Assembly: GCA_003164305.1 (NCBI GenBank)
Contig: PLSZ01000115.1
Span: 1-7,161, forward strand
Direction: 5' to 3'
Source: Acetobacteraceae bacterium
GTDB lineage: Bacteria > Pseudomonadota > Alphaproteobacteria > Acetobacterales > Acetobacteraceae
DNA: 7,161 nt
This document shows positions 1 through 4,609 of the stretch, one piece after another. Each line of letters starts with the position of its first letter. The first letter of the stretch is position 1. The translations under genes and the position numbers were made by a program. The notes below the pieces were generated by a model that had not been told where the DNA came from, did no database searches, and was given only the letters and a program-made list of their open reading frames with translations.

Positions 1-346
1 TCGCGAGCTCGCAGCCGCCGCCGAGCGCGAACCCGGCGACCGCGGCGATCACCGGCTTCTTGACGTGCAGCACGGCTTCCCAGCGGGCGCCGATGAAGTC
101 CTCGATCATAGCGGCGGGGTTGGTGCGGTCGCGCATCTCCTTGATGTCGGCGCCGGCGGCGAAGGCTCGGTCGTTGCCGGTGATGACGATGGCACCGATG
201 GCGGGGTCGGCGTCGAAAGTTTGCAACTGGGCTTTCAGGTCGCGCATCAGGGCGTCGCAGAGGGCGTTCAGCGCCTCCGGCCGGTTGAGGCGGATCAGGC
301 CGACGCGGCCATGGGTTTCGACGAGGATGTTGGGTTTGTCGGACAT
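1..346 (-). CDS. Enoyl-CoA hydratase/isomerase family protein (N-terminal part, runs off the left edge)
   Basis: Crotonase-fold enzyme that would hydrate trans-2-enoyl-CoA to 3-hydroxyacyl-CoA in fatty-acid or aromatic/branched-chain acyl-CoA breakdown in the cytoplasm. The minus strand reads 115 complete codons starting [20 protein letters not shown]. Seen: the [10 protein letters not shown] segment near residues 20-29, the CoA-binding/oxyanion-hole stretch [11 protein letters not shown] near residues 64-74, and [11 protein letters not shown] at residues 105-115. By family knowledge the Glu of GGGCEL (residue 113) is one of the two catalytic acids; the second lies beyond the window edge. The start is supported by a GGGAG Shine-Dalgarno (plus bases 354-358) seven bases before ATG. 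A full protein would be about 258 residues, so more than half is missing only because the window ends. The sequence cannot settle whether it is a general FadB-like or a PaaF-like hydratase. Confidence 0.95.
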   Translation of the reverse strand, partial: MSDKPNILVETHGRVGLIRLNRPEALNALCDALMRDLKAQLQTFDADPAIGAIVITGNDRAFAAGADIKEMRDRTNPAAMIEDFIGARWEAVLHVKKPVIAAVAGFALGGGCELA

Positions 347-361
347 GGTGGCGCTCCCGCT

Positions 362-377
362 TATGACGATGGTCATA
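362..377. promoter_or_regulatory. Palindromic operator candidate upstream of the enoyl-CoA hydratase
   Basis: TATGAC-GATG-GTCATA is a perfect 6+6 inverted repeat with a four-base centre, 15 bases upstream of the hydratase start codon. Its size and position fit a dimeric TetR-, GntR- or MarR-type repressor, as is common for acyl-CoA degradation genes, but that is inference. A second perfect palindrome, TGATCGATCA, lies at 460-469. I found no convincing -35/-10 pair for the hydratase between them. Confidence 0.4.
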
Positions 378-602
378 GACCAGGCGCGTCGCAAGGGGGA
401 AGCGGACGAGGGGAGGTCGGGCGCGCGGCGCGTCAAAGGACACATCCCGTCGCGCGATGTGATCGATCATGTCATGTCGCGGACCATGAACTTCGATGCG
501 ATTGATTGACACGCATGGTGGCCGGGATTGACGCCGCGCTCCATGCCTCGGCCGAAGCGGTTGCGACACAGCTGAAATGAGACTGTCGTGTCTGGAGGCA
601 TC

Positions 603-728
603 ATGCCTCTCGCGGCAATGAACCAGCAGGAGCATGAGGCGTCGCTGACGGCGTTTTACCTGCTGTTTGGTGATGTGATGGATACGGATTTCGCGATCCG
701 GCGGCTGCCGCGGAATTCGGTGGGGTGA
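603..728 (+). CDS. Possible small protein of 41 residues, unknown function
   Basis: The frame starts MPLAAMNQQEHEASL and ends RRLPRNSVG before TGA. In its favour are a GGAGG Shine-Dalgarno at 594-598, four bases before the ATG, and a G/C bias at third codon positions (about 30 of 40 codons). It is a mixed-charge protein without a signal peptide or a clear membrane segment; the FYLLFG patch is too short. It converges on the nitronate monooxygenase gene, their stop codons five bases apart. I recognise no family. It could be a real short protein, the tail of a decayed gene, or chance. Confidence 0.35.
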   Translation: MPLAAMNQQEHEASLTAFYLLFGDVMDTDFAIRRLPRNSVG

Positions 729-733
729 ACGGG

Positions 734-1813
734 CTACGTTAATAACGCCTTTGTTTCGTTCCACAGCGCGGTAACCAAATCCCCAGCCGGCTCGGCGCGT
801 GCCAGGCGGGCGGCCTGGCCGGCCCAGGCTTGCATGCGTTGAATATCGAGAATTTTGACGGCGGCGTCGCGCATGGGCTGGGTCAGGGCGCGTTGCACGG
901 GGTAGGGCGCCGGCGCAGGGGCGTCGCCAGCGGCGGCGGCGCGGGCGTAATCGGTGGCGATGCCGCGGCCGGCGCGCCCGGAGAAGGCGCGGGTGACGAT
1001 GGTTTGCTCGGGTTGGGTGTGGGCGAGGGCGTCGGCCCAGGGAGGGGGGATTTTGGCCTCGGGGGTGCGCAGGAAGCCGGTGCCGATTTGAACCGCGGAG
1101 GCGCCCAGGATCAGCGCGGCGGCGATGCCGCGGGCATCGGCGATGCCGCCGGTGGCGATCACGGGGAGGTCCACCGCGTCGGCCACGGCGGGCAGCAACG
1201 CGAACAGCCCGACCATCCCGGTTTCCGCCTTTGCCGCGTCGAACGCGCCGCGGTGGCCGCCGGCCTCCATGCCCTGGGCGACCACCGCGTCGGCACCGGC
1301 GTCGCGGGCGGCGATCGCCTCGGAGACAGTCGTTACGGTAGCAAACCATTTGATGCCGCGGGCTTTCATGCGCGCGACGAACTCCGCGGGGTACAGGCCC
1401 ATGATCGAGGAAATGATCGGCGGTCCGGCGTCCAGCAGCGCCTCGCACTGCGCCGCGAAATCGGGCGGGGTGACGTCGCCGGCTTCGGGCGGGACTTCGG
1501 GGCCCCACTGGGCGAGGAAGGCGCGCGTGCGGGCTTCGGCGGCGGCGTCGCGGACGGGGGGCGGATCGGGGATCCACAGGTTCAGTTGAAAGGCGCCATT
1601 GCCTCCGGCGCGCACGTCGGCGGCCCAGGCTTTGATGGCGGCGGGTTGCATGAGCAGGGCACCGCAGGCGCCGAGGCCTCCCGCGGTGGCGACGGCGATG
1701 GACAGCGATGGCGGGCAGGCGCCGGCCATGGGCGCCAGCAGGATGGGTACGCGCAGGCCGTGGGCGTCACAGAAGGCGTGGGCTCGGGCGAGTGCGGGAC
1801 GCGGGGTTGGCAT
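734..1813 (-). CDS. Nitronate monooxygenase (2-nitropropane dioxygenase-like, class I)
   Basis: FMN-dependent TIM-barrel enzyme that oxidises alkyl nitronates such as propionate-3-nitronate, protecting cells from nitro toxins or allowing their use; 359 residues, normal for the family. Seen in order: LLAPMAGACPPSL near residues 25-37 (N-terminal FMN-binding strand), GGLGACGAL at 45-53, GMEAGGHRG at 181-189, VIATGGIADARGIAAAL at 218-234 and QIGTGFLRTPE at 242-252 (phosphate-binding region). FSGRAGRGI at 277-285 and YPVQRALTQPMR at 304-315 also match the usual family layout. His187 in GGHRG is the family's catalytic base. The ATG at 1813 is the first methionine giving a normal N-terminus; the Shine-Dalgarno is weak (GAGAGA, rather far upstream). 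Some family members act as flavin quinone reductases instead, so the substrate is not proven. Confidence 0.93.
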   Translation of the reverse strand: MPTPRPALARAHAFCDAHGLRVPILLAPMAGACPPSLSIAVATAGGLGACGALLMQPAAIKAWAADVRAGGNGAFQLNLWIPDPPPVRDAAAEARTRAFLAQWGPEVPPEAGDVTPPDFAAQCEALLDAGPPIISSIMGLYPAEFVARMKARGIKWFATVTTVSEAIAARDAGADAVVAQGMEAGGHRGAFDAAKAETGMVGLFALLPAVADAVDLPVIATGGIADARGIAAALILGASAVQIGTGFLRTPEAKIPPPWADALAHTQPEQTIVTRAFSGRAGRGIATDYARAAAAGDAPAPAPYPVQRALTQPMRDAAVKILDIQRMQAWAGQAARLARAEPAGDLVTALWNETKALLT

Positions 1814-2342
1814 GGGCCGGGGTGTCTCTCTGGTCTTGTCGCGTCGCGGCGAGGGGTGGTCTGGGCAGGTTACTTCGGTCGCGGTCCGATCCGGTCATGG
1901 TTTGTTCAGATCGCCGCGATCGCTGGGGACGATGGCGATCCAGGCCGGGAATCACGCTCAGGTTTCGATGATGACCGGAGTGTTTGTGCGAAAGCATTCG
2001 TTTGAAAACAAAATGAGTGGTCTCGCTCCCATGTTGGACATTGCCGGTGGGAAGGATACCGTGAACGAGCGCGTCGCGGCGTGGACGCGGTGAAGCAAGC
2101 AAGTATTTTAAAGCATGAGGCGCAGAGACGCAGAGGACGCGGAGGTTCCGGACCGGCATGCGGCGTGATATTAAATCGGACTCCCAGCGTGCCGCGCCGT
2201 TCGAATAATGATAAGCTGGCCCAACGACAAAGCTCAGTGTTCTCCGCGTCTCCGCGTCTTCCAGGTAAATTCTTTCTTTTTGAGCCGGGGGCCCGGACCT
2301 GGCCGATCGCATGACATGGACGGCTCAGAGCCGACCCCATAA
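1814..2342. other. Intergenic stretch without a recognisable gene
   Basis: Both strands carry open frames here, but none has a recognisable domain or a well-placed ribosome site. They are mostly run-ons from the frames antisense to the nitronate monooxygenase. The first 300 bases should contain that gene's promoter, but I see no persuasive -35/-10 pair. From about 2100 the base composition turns AT-richer and the palindromic repeat at 2119-2258 begins. Short inverted repeats also occur, for example CCAGGT (2261-2266) with ACCTGG (2297-2302). Confidence 0.6.
2119..2258. repeat. Imperfect palindromic repeat element with GCAGAGACGCAG-type arms
   Basis: The left arm (2119-2144) begins GGCGCAGAGACGCAGAG and the right arm (2233-2258) reads CTCAGTGTTCTCCGCGTCTC onward. 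The left arm matches the reverse complement of the right at 20 of 26 positions. Five of the six differences are purine-purine (A/G) changes, as expected of an old hairpin that has drifted. About 88 bases separate the arms. Runs of the GCAGAGACGCAG/CTCTGCGTCTC type are familiar from intergenic palindromes of many environmental genomes. No transposase is attached, so it is a non-autonomous repeat or its remnant. Confidence 0.6.
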
Positions 2343-2555
2343 CGACCGCATGGGCCCGCGTTATTGAAGCGATCTGATACCGTCAGGGGATTGAAGGTTT
2401 TACCGAAACGATGGATCGTCGAACGTCGTTTTGGCTGGCTCGGACAATGCGTGCGCGTAGTGAAGCATTTCGAGGATCTCGACCGGACCGCGACGGCGTT
2501 TCTCCGCCCCGCGTCCATGCAACTGATATTCCAAAGGCCCCACGAAACCGCGTGA
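2343..2555 (+). pseudogene. IS5-family transposase, C-terminal remnant
   Basis: The frame opens after a stop at 2340-2342 and reads KRSDTVRGLKVLPKRWIVER then RFGWLGQCVRVVKHFEDL, ending at TGA 2553-2555. This matches the end of IS5-group DDE transposases, where (R)RSD..[29 protein letters not shown] is typical. The E of WIVER is the last acid of the DDE triad by family knowledge. Only about 60-65 residues of a ~250-residue enzyme (or of its second reading frame) remain. The two catalytic Asp and the whole 5' half are absent, so it is inactive. A TTG at 2364 could act as a start but has no ribosome site. Confidence 0.8.
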
Positions 2556-2572
2556 ACTTTTCGGACGGACTC
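2555..2572 (+). repeat. Right terminal inverted repeat of the IS5-family remnant
   Basis: AACTTTTCGGACGGACTC overlaps the last base of the transposase stop codon. Its reverse complement, GAGTCCGTCCGAAAAGTT, has the GAG...TC.GAAAAGTT form typical of IS427/IS1031-like IS5 elements. No matching left end was found in the window, so the element lost its 5' side. Confidence 0.6.
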
Positions 2573-2668
2573 CGAGGCGGTTTTCGGCTGGCTGGCCGAA
2601 GAGTTTAACCAGGAAGGTCGCGGCCGCGGGTCTGACGTTCTGGATCATCAGGCGAGGGGGCACGTCCG

Positions 2669-3106
2669 TTATCGGGTGGTCTGGACGATGGTCGCGACGG
2701 GAGCGGACTCGATCGCCATCAACGGCTCCGGGATCAGGACCCGAAGCTCGGCCAGCGGGTTGGACGTCGCATGCAGGACGATGACGGAAATTGAAAACGA
2801 AGGCAGGTTCTGCTGAAGCGAGAGATCGCGATCTACCGTCACGCTCATGTCAAAGCTCTGAGTGTCTGGTCGGACACGTTATGATACGGCAATCAGGCGT
2901 AGGGCTAACCCGGAACGGTTTGAACCGCATTGGCTTAATCTGCGTGCATCCGCGCCATCGCCTTTCTTATCCGCGCTAAAGTTCATTGCCGATCCAAACA
3001 CCAGAGTTTGGCCCACCAAAAGAATTTTTCGCGCAGATAAGAAAGGCGATGGCGCGGATGCACGCAGATGCTGTCGGACCATGTTCGGTTCCGGAGTGAC
3101 CCTCAC
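2669..3106 (-). pseudogene. PIN-like (DUF5615-like) toxin gene, disrupted by a palindromic insertion and a stop codon
   Basis: The partner of the DUF433 antitoxin, in the usual antitoxin-toxin order. A GTG at 3106 overlaps the antitoxin TGA by four bases (GTGA), suggesting coupled translation. The start reads MRVTPEPNMVRQ, resembling the family's MRVLLDENLPRQ. A 132-bp palindrome (2938-3069) then adds 44 codons in frame. Excising exactly those bases gives MRVTPEPNMVRQLSQCGS, closer to the family. The frame continues to SGLALRLIAVS, hits TAA at 2879-2881, and resumes with FDMSVTVDRDLSLQQNLPSF to QTTR before the stop at 2669. The VTVDR.LS.QQNL block and the following IAVVVL-type strand are the family's C-terminal half. 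Without the insert there are about 101 codons, near normal length (~110). The LDEN acidic residues are replaced (TPEPN), so the gene looks dead even before the stop. Whether part of the C-terminal frame (ATG at 2848) is still translated is unknown. Confidence 0.7.
2938..3069. repeat. 132-bp palindromic element with 39-bp near-perfect arms
   Basis: The left arm 2938-2976 (begins ATCTGCGTGCATCCGCGCCA) and the right arm 3031-3069 are reverse complements at 38 of 39 positions; the only mismatch is C2972 against A3035. The central 54 bases hold a second hairpin, CCAAAC (2994-2999) with GTTTGG (3006-3011). The ATCTGCGTGCATCCGCG wording resembles intergenic palindromes seen in many environmental bacteria. 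The length is a multiple of three and all 44 codons stay open through the toxin frame. No target-site duplication is visible at the borders. It encodes no transposase, so it would be a non-autonomous, MITE- or palindromic-element-type insertion. Confidence 0.85.
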
Positions 3107-3315
3107 GCAGTGGTTTCGACCAGGCGATCCTTCGCCTGTTCGAGGAAGGCAATGATCTGGTCGCGGGTCACTGACGGAAATCCATCCAGGAATTCGTCGA
3201 TCGTGTCTCCCGCTTCCAGGGTGTCAAGCAAGGTCTGCACGGGAACGCGCGTGCCGTGGAAGACGGGCGTGCCGCCCATGACGGCGGGGTCACGGGAGAT
3301 GACTTGCAAGTGCAT
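3103..3315 (-). CDS. DUF433 family antitoxin
   Basis: A 70-residue protein beginning MHLQVISRDPAVMGGTPVFH. Seen: the family's hallmark GGTPVFHGTRVPVQTLLDTLE (residues 14-34), then DTIDEFLDGFPSVTRDQII (37-55) and a C-terminal helix. This is the full length and complete motif set of DUF433 proteins, small helix-turn-helix-like proteins usually encoded just upstream of PIN-like toxins and thought to neutralise them and repress the operon. The ATG at 3315 is chosen because homologues start here. It has no Shine-Dalgarno, but a -35/-10 pair ends six bases upstream, which predicts a leaderless message. Its toxin partner is broken, so the gene is either a relic or an orphan antitoxin. Confidence 0.88.
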   Translation of the reverse strand: MHLQVISRDPAVMGGTPVFHGTRVPVQTLLDTLEAGDTIDEFLDGFPSVTRDQIIAFLEQAKDRLVETTA

Positions 3316-3321
3316 GAAAGG

Positions 3322-3350
3322 ACAGTAGGGGCTTGCCGTTGGATTTTCAA
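3322..3350 (-). promoter_or_regulatory. Promoter candidate for the DUF433 antitoxin (leaderless)
   Basis: On the minus strand TTGAAA (3345-3350) and TACTGT (3322-3327) are separated by exactly 17 bases. The -35 matches consensus at 5 of 6 positions, the -10 at 3 of 6. Only CCTTTC lies between the -10 and the ATG, so transcription would begin at or next to the start codon. Confidence 0.4.
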
Positions 3351-3487
3351 ATTTTCGGGTGAGTTGGTGGGAAGCGAGGGAGCGAGGGAGCGATCGGGCG
3401 GAGCACCTGGCCCGCGCGCAACTCGGTGGCGATCCAGTGCGCCCAGGCCTGGTCCGCGCTCGTGTAGCTGACGAAGATATCGGGCAC
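3347..3487 (-). pseudogene. TIR-domain protein, N-terminal fragment
   Basis: From a GTG at 3487 the frame reads VPDIFVSYTSADQAWAHWIA then TELRAG. This is the first beta strand, BB-loop approach and first helix of a bacterial TIR domain ((M)xDIFISYTSxDRxWAxWIxxELE in family members). After about residue 26 the sequence (QVLRPIAPSLPRFPP...) no longer looks like TIR and stops at 3347-3349. The catalytic Glu of NADase TIR domains would come some 50 residues later and is absent. Intact relatives are NAD-cleaving effectors of Thoeris, CBASS or TIR-STAND defence or signalling proteins. It lies downstream of the LysR gene on the same strand, and the antitoxin's -35 sits at its end. A short 8-base tandem (AGCGAGGG, 3373-3388) marks the sequence where homology is lost. 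Confidence 0.65.
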
Positions 3488-3530
3488 GCCGTCGTTCCCA
3501 CGCCGTTCCCGGACAGCATGGCACGATCCT

Positions 3531-3563
3531 TGGTCGAAACAAGCTGAGGAGCCGTTTCGATCA
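3531..3563 (-). terminator. Hairpin at the end of the LysR gene
   Basis: TGGTCGAAAC (3531-3540) pairs with GTTTCGATCA (3554-3563) at 9 of 10 positions plus one wobble. An inner GCT/AGC stem closes a GAGG loop. The structure includes the LysR stop codon. No T-run follows on either strand, so it may be a factor-assisted or weak terminator rather than a classic intrinsic one. Confidence 0.4.
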
Positions 3564-4451
3564 GGCAACCGCCCGCGCCGGCGCCTCCGCCGTGCCGCGC
3601 ACATGGTCGAGAAAGGCGCGCAACGCGCTGGACAGATGCGCCTCGCGGCGATGGATGAAGACGGTGGAGACCATCGCTTCCTCTGGCGGCAGAGGATGCA
3701 GGCTGACCCGGCCGGCGCGCCACACCGGGCCGATCAGCGCGCGCGGCAGCAGGGTGATGCCCAGGCCGGCGGAGACGCAGCCGAAGATCGCCTCCAGGGT
3801 GCCGAACTCCATCAGGCGGGGGACGGCGATGCCGCGGCGGGCCAGCAACATCTCCAGGCGTTGGCGGTAGGAGCAGCCGGCGCGCAACACGACGATGCGG
3901 GCGATGCCGCCCTGGATCGCCTGCTCCACCGAGGCAAGGCCGGGGGCGGCGAGAATGGCCAGTTCCTCCTCGAACATCGGCTGCTCGATCAGCGACTGGT
4001 GCGCGACGGGTCCGCAGACGAAGGCGCCCTCCAACCGCCGTTGCAGCACGGCTTCGATCAGTTCCGCGGTGGTGCCGGGGCGGACCGCGAGGTCGACCTC
4101 CGGGCAAGTGGTGGCATAGGTGGCGAACAGCGGCGACAGGCGCAGCGCCGCGGTGGTCTCCAGCGAGCCGATGGTCAGCGGACCGCGCGGCGCGCCATCG
4201 TCGCGGGCGGCGCGGGCGGCATCGGCCAGCAGCCAGGCGAGGCGGCGGGCGTAGGGCAACAGCCGCTCCCCCGCGCCGGTCAGGGCGACGCCGCGGGAAT
4301 GGCGGTCGAACAGCGGACAGCCGAGCTCGGTTTCCAGCGCGCGGATCCGCGCGGTGACGTTGGACTGGACGGTGTGGAGTTCGGCGGCGGCGCGGTTCAT
4401 GCCGCCGTTGCGAGCAACGGCTTCGAAAACCTTCAGGTCGGCGGTGTCCAT
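3561..4451 (-). CDS. LysR-type transcriptional regulator
   Basis: A 296-residue regulator, a normal length for LysR proteins. The N-terminal winged helix-turn-helix spans about residues 1-60: MDTADLKVFEAVARNGGMNR, then AAAELHTVQSNVTARIRALE and the wing LFDRHSRGVALTGAGERLL. A linker helix follows, then the periplasmic-binding-protein-like effector domain (about 90-290) with PLTIGSLETTAALRLSPL, FGCVSAGLGITLLPR and a C-terminal LSSALRAFLDHV helix. The effector is unknown. The ATG at 4451 is preceded by GGAGGAG seven bases upstream, which fixes the start; an open frame continues much further upstream but has no such site. It is divergent from a YbfB/YjiJ-family MFS gene, a recurrent pairing in proteobacteria. 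It probably activates that gene in response to a ligand and represses itself, since a direct repeat covers its own promoter. Confidence 0.95.
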   Translation of the reverse strand: MDTADLKVFEAVARNGGMNRAAAELHTVQSNVTARIRALETELGCPLFDRHSRGVALTGAGERLLPYARRLAWLLADAARAARDDGAPRGPLTIGSLETTAALRLSPLFATYATTCPEVDLAVRPGTTAELIEAVLQRRLEGAFVCGPVAHQSLIEQPMFEEELAILAAPGLASVEQAIQGGIARIVVLRAGCSYRQRLEMLLARRGIAVPRLMEFGTLEAIFGCVSAGLGITLLPRALIGPVWRAGRVSLHPLPPEEAMVSTVFIHRREAHLSSALRAFLDHVRGTAEAPARAVA

Positions 4452-4479
4452 GCGGGGGCTCCTCCGAGTAATGGTATCT

Positions 4480-4508
4480 GTAATAGCGATCGGTTTCATA
4501 ACAAGCAA
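4480..4508 (-). promoter_or_regulatory. Promoter candidate for the LysR gene
   Basis: Minus-strand TTGCTT (4503-4508) and TATTAC (4480-4485) are spaced by 17 bases, with the start codon about 28 bases beyond the -10. The hexamers match consensus at 3 of 6 and 4 of 6, so the call rests mainly on spacing and position. Confidence 0.4.
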
Positions 4509-4517
4509 TCGTTTGAT
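4485..4517. promoter_or_regulatory. Operator candidate: imperfect direct repeat between regulator and transporter
   Basis: AGCGATCGGTTTCAT (4485-4499) is repeated as AGCAATCGTTTGAT (4504-4517), with 12 of 14 bases equal and one gap. The repeat starts are 19 bases apart, about two helical turns. An outer inverted pair GCGATC (4486-4491) / GATCGC (4515-4520) frames the same region. It lies over the -35 to -10 region of the LysR promoter and directly abuts the transporter's -35, which is where a LysR tetramer usually binds. Confidence 0.4.
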
Positions 4518-4541
4518 CGCATCGGACCGGACGCCTATGTG
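4513..4541 (+). promoter_or_regulatory. Promoter candidate for the MFS transporter
   Basis: TTGATC (4513-4518) and TATGTG (4536-4541) are spaced by 17 bases, leaving a leader of about 60 bases. The -10 is poor (3 of 6), as expected of a promoter that needs an activator. Confidence 0.35.
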
Positions 4542-4609
4542 GCGAACATCGCCGGCGCCTCGCTGTTGGGGGAGCGCCGATCGGGCGGCCGGCACCGATG
4601 GAGGCAACG

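Noticed and set aside
515..580. 21-codon frame MVAGIDAALHASAEAVATQLK
   Set aside because: No ribosome site, too short, and the frame is closed by a stop just upstream; no support beyond being open.
830..2005. Long plus-strand open frame (391 codons)
   Set aside because: Antisense to the nitronate monooxygenase; Gly/Ala/Arg-rich with no domain, the usual shadow in GC-rich coding DNA.
2575..2818. Open plus-strand frame starting VFGWLAEEFNQEG after the IS end
   Set aside because: No start or ribosome site, and its second half is antisense to the recognisable toxin fragment. The FGWL similarity to the transposase is probably chance.
3373..3396. Tandem AGCGAGGG repeats considered as a CRISPR or iteron
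   Set aside because: Only two full 8-base copies and a partial third; no spacers or regular longer array.
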